Source: Selenomonas sp. (GTDB lineage Bacteria; Bacillota_C; Negativicutes; Selenomonadales; Selenomonadaceae). From it: a DNA stretch of 64,000 bases. Shown here one piece after another: positions 9,090-17,926 of this stretch. The DNA lies in NCBI RefSeq assembly GCF_024699275.1, contig NZ_JAILPX010000155.1:1-64000 (forward strand), in the 5' to 3' direction. Every line of letters begins with the position of its first letter. Position 1 is the first letter of the stretch. A model generated the notes under the pieces. It did no database searches. It worked only from the letters and a program-made list of their open reading frames with translations, and had not been told where the DNA came from. The position numbers were made by a program, and so were the translations under genes.

Positions 9090-9130
9090 ACAAAAGGCTC
9101 CCTGCGTGCATTCTGCATCACAAGGAGCCT
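9090..9130 (-). terminator. Terminator downstream of sua5
   Basis: AGGCTCC and GGAGCCT arms enclose a 22-base loop and are followed by TTTTGT on the minus strand, about 100 bases after the sua5 stop. Confidence 0.6.
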
Positions 9131-9227
9131 CTATAAAATCCTATTTGATTAAATCTCAATCATTCTATGCGCGTCTTCATAACAAAAGCCGAATCATGCA
9201 CCAGCATGCGCCTACGACAAAATAGGA

Positions 9228-10289
9228 TTAAACCTGTATCGTCTGAAAGCCACTGGCCTTATGCAACCGATTCATAATGGCCAACCCTAAGCCTTCAGCA
9301 GTTGTTCCCTCTCCCAACAAAATATCGGCATCTTTGTCATCAAAACTTCGCAGAGCCTCATAGATATTTGCCGCAATAGCAGACAACTGCCCCTGATGAC
9401 CATAATCGGCCATCAAATCCTTAGGCACCAAATCCTGCAATCCCTTCAACACCTCATGGCTGGCAATCACGCCTACCCTGTGCCCTTCCTTTTGCAGGCG
9501 TTCAATTTCCCGTTGAAAAGCCCGAATCATGCGGGTAGGCATTCCCTCCAGCATAATCAGCGGCGCCTTAGGCGCATAATGGGTGTATTTCATCCCTGGC
9601 GCTCTAGGTATACTATCCGCACCAACCAAGGCAGGGTCTATGACCACATTGCCCTCACCTAGGACTTCTTCTAGCATTTCCTTGGTAATAGCACCAGGCC
9701 GTAAAATGACAGCCTTATCTCCTGCCGCATCTACGATGGTGGATTCCACCCCGAAATCGCAGGCACCACCATCCAGAATCAACGGAATTTTTCCCTTCAT
9801 ATCCACCAGCACAGATTTCGCCGTAGTGGGGCTGGGACGTCCGGAAATATTAGCCGAAGGTGCCGCAATTGGTACCCCGGAAGCTGTAATCAGCGCCCGG
9901 GCCACATCGTTTTCCGGCATACGCACTCCCACAGTCGCTAAACCGCCGGTAATCCGATCTGGCACGATACTTTTACGGGGCAAAATCAACGTAAGGGGAC
10001 CAGGGCAAAATGCGGCCATTAATTTTTCCGCCTTATCCGGAACTTTGGCAACAATCTGATCGATCATGGAGCGATTTGCCACATGCAGAATCAACGGATT
10101 ATCCGACGGCCGTCCCTTAGCCTGATAAATCTTGGCACAGGCATCAGCATCAAGTCCATTAGCGCCCAGCCCGTATACAGTCTCCGTTGGAAAGGCTACG
10201 ACCTCCCCCGCACGAATAAGCTCTCCAGCCGCATAGAGCGCTTCTTTTTGCGCTTTTATATTGTCCATCTGAATCAGCTTGGTTTCCAT
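9228..10289 (-). CDS. sua5: L-threonylcarbamoyladenylate synthase, Sua5 type
   Basis: The enzyme makes threonylcarbamoyl-AMP from threonine, bicarbonate and ATP, the first step of the t6A37 modification of ANN-decoding tRNAs. The product is 353 residues: a YrdC catalytic domain (FPTETVYGLGANG, KGRPSDNPLILHV, PSANISGRPSPT) plus the C-terminal Sua5 domain after the linker PRAPGMKYTHYAPKAPL. That length separates it from the short TsaC form. It closes the cluster rpmE - yqhQ-like - prfA - prmC - sua5, an order shared with Bacillus (ywlC). The gap to prmC is only eight bases. Confidence 0.95.
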   Translation of the reverse strand: METKLIQMDNIKAQKEALYAAGELIRAGEVVAFPTETVYGLGANGLDADACAKIYQAKGRPSDNPLILHVANRSMIDQIVAKVPDKAEKLMAAFCPGPLTLILPRKSIVPDRITGGLATVGVRMPENDVARALITASGVPIAAPSANISGRPSPTTAKSVLVDMKGKIPLILDGGACDFGVESTIVDAAGDKAVILRPGAITKEMLEEVLGEGNVVIDPALVGADSIPRAPGMKYTHYAPKAPLIMLEGMPTRMIRAFQREIERLQKEGHRVGVIASHEVLKGLQDLVPKDLMADYGHQGQLSAIAANIYEALRSFDDKDADILLGEGTTAEGLGLAIMNRLHKASGFQTIQV

Positions 10290-10297
10290 TTATAACA

Positions 10298-11179
10298 TCA
10301 TGCCTCTTTTTTCCATGCCACAACTACTCGGTCAATCCCCGCATAATCCTTTAGGATTTCCGTCTTTTCAATAAGGGGATTATTTTCTGCCAGCTCAGCC
10401 ACAGCCTGAGCCTGATTTATTCCCACTTCAAAGGCCATAAACCCACCCTGTACCAACATGGCAGGTGCATGCTCACATAATCTGTGGTAAAAATCCAGTC
10501 CATCTTCGCCCCCATCCAGCGCCGTATGGGGTTCACTCAGTTGCACATCTGCGGAAAGCTTGGAAATGTCTGCAGCCGGAATATACGGCGGATTGGAAAG
10601 AATTGCATCATAGGTCTGCCCCTGCAGGGGCAGAAGCAAATCGCCGGTAAAAAAATGCACTCGATCTGTCAGTTCCAGATGCGCTGCATTTTCTTCAGCC
10701 ACAGCCCGGGCTGCTCCCGAAATATCCACGGTATCCAGTTCTGCCCCCGGAAAGAAATGCAATACACTCAGCCCTACAGCTCCTGTGCCCGTACCAATAT
10801 CGGCAATGCATACATGCTCCCTGCCGCTTGACCGTAAACGGTCCACGGCTCCCTGCACCAGGATTTCCGTATCCGGCCGGGGAACCAATGTATCTTTTGT
10901 CACCTTAAAGGTCAGGCCCATAAATTCCTTCTCCCCTAAGATATACGCTACCGGAACATGATTGATCCGCTGCTTAATCATCTCCCGAAAAGATTGCAAT
11001 TCAGCGGGCTGCAACGGTTCATCGAAATGTACATACAGATAGATTCGCTGCTTCTTCAACACATGTCCCAACAATACTTCTGCATCCAGCCGTGGATTTT
11101 CAATTCCCTTTTGGGCAAAATAACCCTCCGTCCATTTCAGAATACGGCCTATTGTCCATATTTCATTTACTGCCATCAT
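10298..11179 (-). CDS. prmC: Release factor glutamine methyltransferase
   Basis: PrmC N5-methylates the glutamine of the GGQ loop of release factors using S-adenosylmethionine. The product has 293 residues with an N-terminal helical recognition domain, the SAM motif [15 protein letters not shown] and the catalytic NPPYIP tetrapeptide that binds the glutamine amide. The start overlaps the prfA stop (two adjacent ATG codons; either could be used), consistent with coupled synthesis of enzyme and substrate. Confidence 0.96.
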   Translation of the reverse strand: MMAVNEIWTIGRILKWTEGYFAQKGIENPRLDAEVLLGHVLKKQRIYLYVHFDEPLQPAELQSFREMIKQRINHVPVAYILGEKEFMGLTFKVTKDTLVPRPDTEILVQGAVDRLRSSGREHVCIADIGTGTGAVGLSVLHFFPGAELDTVDISGAARAVAEENAAHLELTDRVHFFTGDLLLPLQGQTYDAILSNPPYIPAADISKLSADVQLSEPHTALDGGEDGLDFYHRLCEHAPAMLVQGGFMAFEVGINQAQAVAELAENNPLIEKTEILKDYAGIDRVVVAWKKEA

Positions 11180-12243
11180 TTCACCTGTTTCAGCCGTTCT
11201 GCCTGGTCAGCGGTAATCAGGGCATTCAGGATTTCATCCAAATCACCAGCCAGCACCGCATCAATACGATGCAACGTCAGACCAATGCGATGATCGGTAA
11301 CTCTTCCCTGAGGGAAGTTATAAGTACGGATACGCTCACTGCGGTCACCACTGCCCACCTGATTTTTCCGGTTGGCCGAAATATCATCCTGCTGCTCCTG
11401 CTGCGCCTTATCCAACAGCCGTGCCCGCAGAACCTTCATGGCCTTGTCCTTATTTTTCAGCTGCGAGCGCTCATCCTGACATTGTACCACGATTCCCGTG
11501 GGAATATGGGTAATGCGGATGGCACTTTCCGTGCGGTTGACATGCTGACCGCCTGCTCCAGAGGCACAGTATAAATCAATATGCAAATCATTGGGATTGA
11601 TTTCCACATCCACATCTTCTGCCTCAGGCAAAACGGCTACGGTTACCGCCGAAGTATGGATGCGTCCACCGGATTCTGTAGCCGGCACCCGCTGTACCCG
11701 ATGGGTACCACTTTCGTACTTCAGCTTGCTGTACGCACCAAACCCCGTCACCATAAAGGAAATTTCCTTATAGCCGCCCAACTCCGTAGGGTTCGCATCA
11801 ATGATTTCCATCTTCCAGCCCTGCTTTTCCACATAGCGGCCATACATGCGGAAAAGATCCCCAGCAAAGAGCGCTGCCTCTTCCCCGCCAACGCCGCCGC
11901 GAATTTCCACAATAACATTCTTATCGTCGTTGGGGTCTTTCGGCAAAAGCAGAATGGGCAATTCCCCATCCAGCACTTCCTTTCGGGCTTTCAATACCGC
12001 AAGTTCTTCCTCCACGAACTTGCGCATCTCATCATCGAGATTTTCCGAAAACATGGCCTTGGCCTCATCGATACCCTTGACCACCTCTTTGTACTCCCGG
12101 AACTTTTCCACAATCGGCATAAGGCTGGCATGTTCCTTACTGTATTTCTGCCAGCGGCTCATATCCGCAATCACATCCGGATCACTGATCAGCGATTCCA
12201 ATTCCAAAAATTTATCTTCAACGGCTTGGAGTTTTTCCAGCAC
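11176..12243 (-). CDS. prfA: Peptide chain release factor 1
   Basis: RF1 recognises UAA and UAG stop codons and triggers peptidyl-tRNA hydrolysis. The 355-residue product is full length. It shows the RF1 PAT anticodon-like motif in [16 protein letters not shown] and the GGQ motif in [15 protein letters not shown], the target of PrmC encoded next. No programmed frameshift is present, as expected for RF1. It lies between a yqhQ-like gene and prmC. Confidence 0.97.
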   Translation of the reverse strand: MLEKLQAVEDKFLELESLISDPDVIADMSRWQKYSKEHASLMPIVEKFREYKEVVKGIDEAKAMFSENLDDEMRKFVEEELAVLKARKEVLDGELPILLLPKDPNDDKNVIVEIRGGVGGEEAALFAGDLFRMYGRYVEKQGWKMEIIDANPTELGGYKEISFMVTGFGAYSKLKYESGTHRVQRVPATESGGRIHTSAVTVAVLPEAEDVDVEINPNDLHIDLYCASGAGGQHVNRTESAIRITHIPTGIVVQCQDERSQLKNKDKAMKVLRARLLDKAQQEQQDDISANRKNQVGSGDRSERIRTYNFPQGRVTDHRIGLTLHRIDAVLAGDLDEILNALITADQAERLKQVK

Positions 12244-12260
12244 TTATTTCACCTCAAAAA

Positions 12261-13223
12261 TCATTCTGTAACAGCGGCAGCCACGGGAGTCCCCTGCTCC
12301 ATGGCCTCCTCGTCACTTTCCTTATTGATATAATCCGGCGTCCCCGCCAGGATTTCTTCTTCCGGCAACACTGCCTTTAGGGATTCAATCGCCACTTCCA
12401 CCATCTCGTCCTCAGGGGGGCGGGTGGTCAGATACTGCAGCCAGAGCCCTGGGCGGATCGCATTCTGAATAAGCGGGTTCTTGCTGCGCCCGGCCAAACG
12501 GATAATCTCATAGGAAATCCCGGCCACCACCGGCAGCAAGAGAATACGGCTGGCAATGCGTTCCCCCAGAGAAGGCCAGCCCAAAAAGGCAAACACAAAA
12601 ATAGAGACCAGCATTACAATCAACAAGAAATTAGTCCCGCACCGCGGATGCAGCCGGGGAAATTTCTGCACGTTTTCCACGGTCAGCGGCAAACCTGCTT
12701 CGTAGCAAAAAATGGTTTTGTGCTCTGCCCCGTGATACTGGAAAACTCGGCGAATGTCCTTCAACCGGGAAATCCCCCAGATATAAGCCAGGAAAATCAC
12801 TAAGCGCAGACACCCTTCCAAAAGATTCAGGACCACGGGGTCCTCTGTGGCCCCATGAAGGAATTTTGCCGCCCCCGTAGGAATGGCAATAAACAAAATA
12901 CTGGCCAATACCAGGGCAAAGACAATAGTCCCTGCCATTTCCTTATCGGAAAGCTGTTCATCCTCTTCGCCAGCCATCTTTGCCGAGTAGGACAAGGATT
13001 TCATGCCAATCACCAGGGACTCGATTAAAGACACCGTCCCCCGCAAAAAAGGTTTTTTCAGGATAGGAAAGCGATCCCCTATGGAACGTACAGGTTTCGT
13101 CTCCACCTGAATTTTTCCCTGGGGATCCCGCACTGCCGTAGCTGTAAACTTTGGTCCCCGCATCATAACGCCCTCAATAACCGCCTGACCGCCTACCATC
13201 AATTTATCGTTTTTATCACTCAA
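12261..13223 (-). CDS. DUF1385 integral membrane protein (YqhQ-like)
   Basis: A 320-residue membrane protein starting close to the conserved MVGGQAVIEGVMMRGP signature of DUF1385/YqhQ. Several hydrophobic helices follow at about residues 105-135, 140-160 and 195-230, with the conserved FQYHGAEHKTIFCYEAG and HPRCGTNFL between them; their His and Cys residues suggest a metal or catalytic site, but the function is unknown. I set the start at the TTG at 13223, seven bases after GGAGG, because the upstream ATG has no site. It is commonly located before prfA in Firmicutes, as here. Confidence 0.9.
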   Translation of the reverse strand: MSDKNDKLMVGGQAVIEGVMMRGPKFTATAVRDPQGKIQVETKPVRSIGDRFPILKKPFLRGTVSLIESLVIGMKSLSYSAKMAGEEDEQLSDKEMAGTIVFALVLASILFIAIPTGAAKFLHGATEDPVVLNLLEGCLRLVIFLAYIWGISRLKDIRRVFQYHGAEHKTIFCYEAGLPLTVENVQKFPRLHPRCGTNFLLIVMLVSIFVFAFLGWPSLGERIASRILLLPVVAGISYEIIRLAGRSKNPLIQNAIRPGLWLQYLTTRPPEDEMVEVAIESLKAVLPEEEILAGTPDYINKESDEEAMEQGTPVAAAVTE

Positions 13224-13300
13224 GGTCTTTCCTCCCAACTTACACAACGGAACGCAATTGTTCCCGGGAAACACCGAATATTCAATATTTATCCAGATAC

Positions 13301-13330
13301 TAAATAAAGCAGAGCAATATGCTCTGCTTT
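13301..13330 (-). terminator. Terminator after rpmE
   Basis: A 10-bp stem (AAAGCAGAGC and complement) with a 5-base loop is followed on the minus strand by a short TTATTTA tail. The weak tail suggests partial read-through into the yqhQ-like gene. Confidence 0.65.
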
Positions 13331-13343
13331 ACCATAACGTGTC

Positions 13344-13544
13344 TTACTTCTTGGCGTAACGCTTGTTGAACTTTTCGATACGACCGCCTGCCTGTACGTC
13401 ACGCTGACGCCCCGTGAAGAACGGATGGCACTTGGAGCAAACATCGACGCGCAGTTCTTTCTGCGTGGAACCAGTGGTGAACGTGTTGCCGCAACCACAG
13501 GTTACCGTAGCTTCGAAATATTCCGGATGAATACCCTGTTTCAT
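13344..13544 (-). CDS. rpmE: 50S ribosomal protein L31, zinc-binding form
   Basis: A 66-residue large-subunit protein. Cysteines C16, C18, C36 and C39 (TCGCGN and VCSKCHP) form the zinc site of the C+ class of L31, which serves as a zinc store in several bacteria. The start ATG follows GAGGTG. Transcription starts about 140 bases upstream from a very good promoter, and the leader is packed with hairpins, suggesting autoregulation. Confidence 0.98.
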   Translation of the reverse strand: MKQGIHPEYFEATVTCGCGNTFTTGSTQKELRVDVCSKCHPFFTGRQRDVQAGGRIEKFNKRYAKK

Positions 13545-13685
13545 TATTTACACCTCGCTTTCACCCCAACGAAACTGGGAATTGATACAAGCAAGCTATG
13601 CGCAAGCTTGGTTTAGACCTAGCTCCCCCATGGGGCAAAGCCAGTCAAGTTTTGACTTGGAACCAGACGTCAGTACGTCCAGTAC
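13545..13685 (-). ncRNA. Structured 5' leader of rpmE, candidate L31 autoregulatory RNA
   Basis: Between the promoter and the rpmE ribosome site there are four consecutive potential hairpins. Their plus-strand positions are about 13592-13610 (CAAGC/GCTTG), 13622-13641 (CCCC AT GGGG within GC arms), 13641-13660 (CCAGTCAAG and near complement) and 13665-13678 (GACGT/ACGTC). Candidate L31 leaders have been described in several phyla, where L31 is thought to bind its own mRNA. I cannot match this one to a published consensus. Confidence 0.55.
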
Positions 13686-13691
13686 CCGAAT

Positions 13692-13720
13692 ATTATAGCA
13701 CGCACACCATCACTATGCAA
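13692..13720 (-). promoter_or_regulatory. Strong promoter of rpmE
   Basis: On the minus strand, TTGCAT and TATAAT are spaced by exactly 17 bases, with a TG-type extension (TGC) just before the -10. It is divergent to the clpX-like promoter about 20 bases away. Confidence 0.85.
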
Positions 13721-13725
13721 GGAAA

Positions 13726-13768
13726 GAAGGAAAATTTGCTTGAAAAATTTTCCTTCCTATATGATAAT
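13726..13768 (+). promoter_or_regulatory. Promoter of the clpX paralogue with overlapping palindrome
   Basis: TTGAAA (13740-13745) and GATAAT (13763-13768) are spaced by 17 bases. The inverted repeat GAAGGAAAATTT-N7-AAATTTTCCTTC (13726-13756) covers the -35 region and lies just behind the divergent rpmE -35. It matches neither a CIRCE element nor a CtsR box. Confidence 0.7.
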
Positions 13769-13823
13769 GTTAATATCCATAGGATTAACACTGAGCAATT
13801 TCAAATAGAGAAAGGATTTTATC

Positions 13824-15101
13824 ATGGCCAAACAAACAATGCAACATCAATGCAGCTTCTGCAAGCGAATCATCAATGTTCGGGACCAATACGACCTGCC
13901 CATTTATGATCCCAACACCGGTTTCGCCATTTGCCGTAACTGCATCAAAGAAGTCAACCACTTCCTGGAAGAACACGATGCTGCCCAAGTCCAGGACGAA
14001 AAGCAGGTATTTGCCGGCGAGCTGGACGATATCCTCACCAAGAACAAACCCCATATCATCAAAAAATATCTGGATGAATACATCATCAACCAGGACCGGG
14101 CCAAAAAAATTCTCTCTGTAGCCGTCTACAACCATTACAAACGCATGAAATACGGCTATCAGCAAAGCGATGGCACAGAAATCGAAAAATCCAACGTCAT
14201 CATGCTGGGACCATCCGGCTGCGGCAAGACAGCCCTGCTGTCCCACCTGTCCAAGCTGCTGGATATCCCCTTTGCCGTCACCGATGCCTCCAGCCTCACT
14301 GAAGCAGGTTTTGTCGGTGCCGATGTGGAAGTAGCCGTCCGCAACCTCTATTACGCTGCGGATAAGGACGTGGAAAAAGCCGAGCACGGCATTATCTATC
14401 TGGATGAATTTGACAAGATTGCCCGCAAATCCGGTGCCAACAACTCCATCACCGCAGACCCTGGTCACGAAGGTGTCCAGCAGGCGCTCCTCAAAATGTT
14501 GGAGGGCAGCGTGGTGGAATTCACGTCCCGGGGACAGCGCAAACACCCGGAAGCCCCCACCATCAAAGTGGATACGAAGAACATCCTCTTCATCGTCGGC
14601 GGTGCCTTTGTGGGAATTGACGAAGTGATTGCCAAACGCTTGAATAAAACCAGCTCCATCGGTTTCGGTGCCGAAGTTCAGGGCAAGGAGGACAAGCCCA
14701 AATTCGATGAACTCATCCACAAAGTGCGGCCCGAAGACCTCATGCAGTACGGTATCATCCCCGAAATCATTGGCCGCCTGCCCGTAATCTGCACCTTGGA
14801 AACTCTGGATGAAGATGCTCTGCTGCGTATCCTCACAGAACCCAAAAATGCACCAGTAAAACAGTACGAAAAGCTGCTGGCCATGGATAACGTCGAACTG
14901 GTTTTTGAAGAAGATGCTCTGCGCGCCGTAGCCCGCAAGGCCATCGAGCGCAAAACCGGCGCCCGCTCCCTCAAGGGCATTATCGAAGACACCATGTTGG
15001 ATGTCATGTTCGACATTCCCAAATCCAATGAACCACGTAAAGTCACCATCACTAAAGCCTGCATCGAAGAAGGCGCTGCGCCAGAAGTCGTGAAAAAATA
15101 A
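13824..15101 (+). CDS. clpX: ClpX-family AAA+ unfoldase, divergent paralogue
   Basis: A 425-residue AAA+ unfoldase of the ClpX type, expected to unfold proteins, possibly for ClpP. It has an N-terminal C4 zinc domain (C10, C13, C37, C40), Walker A GPSGCGKT (129-136), Walker B YLDEFDK, pore-1 loop GFVG (162-165), an RKH loop (239-241) and the ClpP-docking IGF (279-281). Unusually, the RDVSGEG segment of canonical ClpX is ADPGHEG here (211-217). It stands alone, without tig, clpP or lon. Since ClpX is normally encoded beside clpP, this may be a second copy; only the rest of the genome can settle that. Confidence 0.85.
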   Translation: MAKQTMQHQCSFCKRIINVRDQYDLPIYDPNTGFAICRNCIKEVNHFLEEHDAAQVQDEKQVFAGELDDILTKNKPHIIKKYLDEYIINQDRAKKILSVAVYNHYKRMKYGYQQSDGTEIEKSNVIMLGPSGCGKTALLSHLSKLLDIPFAVTDASSLTEAGFVGADVEVAVRNLYYAADKDVEKAEHGIIYLDEFDKIARKSGANNSITADPGHEGVQQALLKMLEGSVVEFTSRGQRKHPEAPTIKVDTKNILFIVGGAFVGIDEVIAKRLNKTSSIGFGAEVQGKEDKPKFDELIHKVRPEDLMQYGIIPEIIGRLPVICTLETLDEDALLRILTEPKNAPVKQYEKLLAMDNVELVFEEDALRAVARKAIERKTGARSLKGIIEDTMLDVMFDIPKSNEPRKVTITKACIEEGAAPEVVKK

Positions 15102-15160
15102 CCCAAACGGTCTGAAAAACATCCATTCAGATTGATCTATAGTGCGCGGACACAAAAGGA

Positions 15161-15208
15161 AGAGGCCCTCATCAGTTAGATTGACTGGTCTAACTGATGA
15201 GGGTCTCT
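15161..15208 (+). terminator. Hairpin after the clpX paralogue, shared with the hairpin at 40303
   Basis: A stem of about 20 bp (AGAGGCCCTCATCAGTTAGA with near-perfect complement) and an 8-base loop lies 60 bases after the clpX-like stop. No strong T-run follows. The core AGTTAGA/TCTAACT is identical to the hairpin beside topB while the flanking pairs differ in both strands, that is, they covary. Confidence 0.6.
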
Positions 15209-15224
15209 GTAAAATTATCAACAC

Positions 15225-15841
15225 ACTTTTGGCAAATTGCAGTTTGTCGAGGAGTCCAGGTCAATGTTATTCTGTTCATACGTGGTCAGGGGCAAGCGGG
15301 GGAGTAATTTTCTGTTTCCCGCTAAAACGGCCCCTTCGTAAAATAGAGCTGTCCTGTTACCTGCGCCGGGCAGGCCAACGGCGCGTCTTTCACCGCACTG
15401 ACCTAGTATCTTCCTGCCGGGACCGGCCTTCACTACGTTCAGGCAGACGCTTCGGACAGAAAATCACTCCCCCGCTCACCCCAAAGCTACGACCTATATG
15501 ATTGCCACGAACACGTTGCTCCCGTAACAAGAACATCGATGTACTTGCTGCTTATCACTGCAAAAAATACAAGGTAGGCAAAGTTAACTTAGAGCGGAGG
15601 TGGTGATACTTTTCGCCAGGGAACGATTGTCCGAACGCAGTGAGGACTGGTCCACAAAAGGCATAAACTGGATACTGAGCTGAACATACGCGCCGTCGGC
15701 CTGCCCGGCGCAGATGGCTAAAAAGCTAAAACACATCTTGTGGGCCATTTAGTGGAACGGCGAAAAGTATTACCACCTCCGCGCCAACTGAGCTGTAGCA
15801 AAAAACAGAAAGCGCGCAATAACAGCGATAAGCTGCAATAT
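15225..15841 (+). repeat. Foldback intergenic element, copy A (long form)
   Basis: About 620 noncoding bases fill most of the 15102-15864 gap. The left 60 bases and right 205 bases recur at 39990-40277 in the same order. Three long inverted repeats lie inside: 15296-15315 with 15456-15475, 15361-15385 with 15689-15713 (24 of 25 pairs), and 15594-15617 with 15759-15782. The ends share an imperfect inverted repeat around ATTGCAGTTTGTCG. There is no convincing reading frame. A MITE-like or foldback mobile element, or a structured RNA, would fit. Confidence 0.8.
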
Positions 15842-15864
15842 CACAGCCTCTTTTCTGCTGAAAA

Positions 15865-16896
15865 TCAAATATCCATAGATGTAATCTTCTCCGCTTTCAT
15901 GAAGGCGGAGATTTTTTGTATCCCGCGCATGACTTCCGCATAGTTTTCGGGAGTCAGAGACTGCGGCCCATCGGATAGCGCCTTAGCCGGATTGGGATGA
16001 ACCTCCATCATCAGGCCATCAGCACCTGCAGCAATAGCCGCAAAGGCCATGGGCTTTACCATTCTCCATTTCCCTGTGCCATGGCTGGGATCAACGATAA
16101 TCGGCAAATGAGACAGATGCTTTACCGCCGCCACCGCACTTAAATCCAAAGTATTACGGGTATAGGTTTCATAGGTACGGATACCACGTTCACAAAGCAC
16201 CACATTGGGATTGCCCGCATTCATGATATACTCCGCCGCATTGAGCCATTCATCAATAGTAGCGGCCAGGCCACGTTTCAAGAGCACCGGCTTCCCACAT
16301 TTACCGACTTCTTTCAAAAGCCCAAAGTTCTGCATATTCCGGGCACCAATCTGAAGCATATCCGCATACTCCGTCACCCCGGCAATGGCTTCCACCGTCG
16401 TAACCTCCGTCACCACCCGCAAGCCCGTGCGTTCTCTGGCTTCTGCCAAATACTTCAGCCCTTTCACTTCCAATCCTTGGAATGCGTAGGGAGATGTCCG
16501 CGGCTTATAGGCACCGCCGCGCAGGAATTGGGCACCAGCCTTCTTCACGATATCGGCTGCTTCAAAGAGTTGCTCTTTGGATTCCACGGCACAGGGACCA
16601 GCCATGACTACTGGCGTGCCATCGCCGATCTTTACACCAGCCACATCAATAACACTATTCTGGGGATGGAATTCCCGGCTGGCCAGCTTGTAGCTCTTGG
16701 AAATCTCTACGCTCTTTTCTACCCCATCCATAGCATCAATGGGTACAGAAGCCAGCCGTGTCTTATCGCCAATAACGCCCACAATCTTCTGGTGTGTCCC
16801 CTCCATTACCTTAGCCACCAGTCCGGCCTTTTCAATAACCGCAATGATACTTTGAATATCTTCCGCTGTAGCATCTACATTCATGATAATAACCAT
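15865..16896 (-). CDS. aroF: 3-Deoxy-7-phosphoheptulonate (DAHP) synthase
   Basis: The first enzyme of the shikimate pathway, condensing phosphoenolpyruvate with erythrose 4-phosphate. The 343-residue product has an N-terminal ferredoxin-like regulatory domain (residues 1-70, beginning [14 protein letters not shown]) followed by the type I-beta catalytic barrel: [47 protein letters not shown] and IVDPSHGTG. The N-terminal domain is typical of feedback-regulated forms. pheA lies immediately upstream on the same strand, so aromatic synthesis and the phenylalanine branch may be co-expressed. A plus-strand terminator is embedded in its last codons. Confidence 0.95.
   Translation of the reverse strand: MVIIMNVDATAEDIQSIIAVIEKAGLVAKVMEGTHQKIVGVIGDKTRLASVPIDAMDGVEKSVEISKSYKLASREFHPQNSVIDVAGVKIGDGTPVVMAGPCAVESKEQLFEAADIVKKAGAQFLRGGAYKPRTSPYAFQGLEVKGLKYLAEARERTGLRVVTEVTTVEAIAGVTEYADMLQIGARNMQNFGLLKEVGKCGKPVLLKRGLAATIDEWLNAAEYIMNAGNPNVVLCERGIRTYETYTRNTLDLSAVAAVKHLSHLPIIVDPSHGTGKWRMVKPMAFAAIAAGADGLMMEVHPNPAKALSDGPQSLTPENYAEVMRGIQKISAFMKAEKITSMDI
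15888..15917 (+). terminator. Plus-strand terminator embedded in the 3' end of aroF
   Basis: TCTCCGC and GCGGAGA arms are followed on the plus strand by TTTTTT. It would stop transcripts coming through element A, while the same bases encode the aroF C-terminus (FMKAEKI) on the other strand. Confidence 0.7.
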
Positions 16897-16924
16897 AATT
16901 ACATCCCCTTCTTGATTGAAAATC

Positions 16925-17761
16925 CTAACGAACCTGCAGCACAGGAAAAGTCCCTAAATTCCGCAGCCAAATACTTTTCCTCTCCACAGCCAGCAAGGCT
17001 GCTGCCAATTCCGGCGCATCATGGTACTCCAAGTCGAAGAAAAATATATATGCCCCCAATTCTGTCCGGGCAGGACGGGATTCGATACGGGTCATATTGA
17101 TGCCCCGCTGGGCAAACTCCTTAAGCACCTCAAAAAGAGCGCCGGCCTTCTGTCCATCGATCTGACAGATAACCAGCAGTTTATCCTTGGGCAAAAAGTT
17201 CAGCGCCTCCCTGCCCACCTGAAAAAAGCGCGTACAATTAGCGGCACTGTCCTGAATTTCTGTAGCGATGGGCACCAACCCCAACAACTCACCTGCCCGG
17301 GCTGTAGCAATCGCTGCACTGCCGGAATCCGCAGCTGATTCGGCCACGATTTCAGCTGCCCGGGCTGTACTGGCCACTTTTATCAACTCCGCCCGGGGAT
17401 AATTTTTCTGCAAAAAATCCCGACACTGCGAAATCGGCTGTGCATGGGAATAAATTCGCTTGATTTCGCCGCGGCGTCGTGCCAGCAATTGATTATGGAC
17501 GGGCCAAATCAGTTCCCGCCAAACGGTAAGCTGACCACTGCGGGCTAAGGTATCCAGGGTGATATTGATGGCACCTTCCAAAGAGTTTTCCACAGGTACC
17601 AGCGCAGAATCCACCTCGCCATTTTCCACCGCCTGCAAACAGTCAAAAATATCCATATACAACAACAGTCGGTAATCCTCACCAGTCTGATTCTTTAAAT
17701 AAACCGCTGCCGCCTCACTATGTGTCCCTGCGGGGCCCAACACCCCCATGGTCTTTGCCAT
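16925..17761 (-). CDS. pheA: Prephenate dehydratase
   Basis: The enzyme converts prephenate to phenylpyruvate in phenylalanine synthesis. The product is 278 residues: a periplasmic-binding-like catalytic domain ([30 protein letters not shown] and the SAANCTRFF motif with the catalytic Thr) and a C-terminal ACT domain (residues about 195-275, [25 protein letters not shown]) that binds phenylalanine for feedback inhibition. No chorismate mutase domain is fused. The ATG at 17761 follows GGAGGGG; a longer open frame upstream crosses the promoter and is not used. Confidence 0.95.
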   Translation of the reverse strand: MAKTMGVLGPAGTHSEAAAVYLKNQTGEDYRLLLYMDIFDCLQAVENGEVDSALVPVENSLEGAINITLDTLARSGQLTVWRELIWPVHNQLLARRRGEIKRIYSHAQPISQCRDFLQKNYPRAELIKVASTARAAEIVAESAADSGSAAIATARAGELLGLVPIATEIQDSAANCTRFFQVGREALNFLPKDKLLVICQIDGQKAGALFEVLKEFAQRGINMTRIESRPARTELGAYIFFFDLEYHDAPELAAALLAVERKSIWLRNLGTFPVLQVR

Positions 17762-17779
17762 GCACATCCCCTCCAAGCG

Positions 17780-17816
17780 AAAAGCCTCGTCCTTGAATCT
17801 AATGGACGAGGCTTTT
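17780..17816 (-). promoter_or_regulatory. Stem-loop in the pheA leader
   Basis: A perfect 13-bp stem (AAAAGCCTCGTCC and complement) with an 11-base loop lies about 10 bases ahead of the pheA Shine-Dalgarno. On the minus strand it ends in TTTT, so it can act as a weak attenuator or shield the ribosome site. No T-box or Phe-rich leader peptide is visible. Confidence 0.65.
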
Positions 17817-17845
17817 ATTACCTGTTTCCGCTTCAAATTGTTATT

Positions 17846-17874
17846 ATCATAGCACATGCCATAACAATTAACAA
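17846..17874 (-). promoter_or_regulatory. Promoter of pheA-aroF
   Basis: On the minus strand, TTGTTA and TATGAT are spaced by 17 bases, with TGC before the -10. The start point would leave a leader of about 78 bases containing the stem-loop. Confidence 0.7.
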
Positions 17875-17926
17875 GTGTTTTAGCTAAAACAGTTACACTA
17901 TATGTTTCACGCAAGAACATTTGTGT

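Noticed and set aside
13785..15224. A 479-codon open frame antisense to the clpX paralogue
   Set aside because: It mirrors the clpX coding sequence on the opposite strand, has a Phe/Asp-rich composition typical of antisense shadows and no ribosome site.
15142..15501. A 119-codon frame in element copy A
   Set aside because: It runs through inverted repeats, has no ribosome site and is not preserved in copy B.
16925..17920. Longer pheA frame starting at 17920
   Set aside because: The extension contains the promoter and leader hairpin, and the conserved protein begins at MAKTM after a strong ribosome site.
17820..17920. T-box or phenylalanine leader peptide before pheA
   Set aside because: No T-box core or Phe-rich short frame was found; only a simple stem-loop is present.
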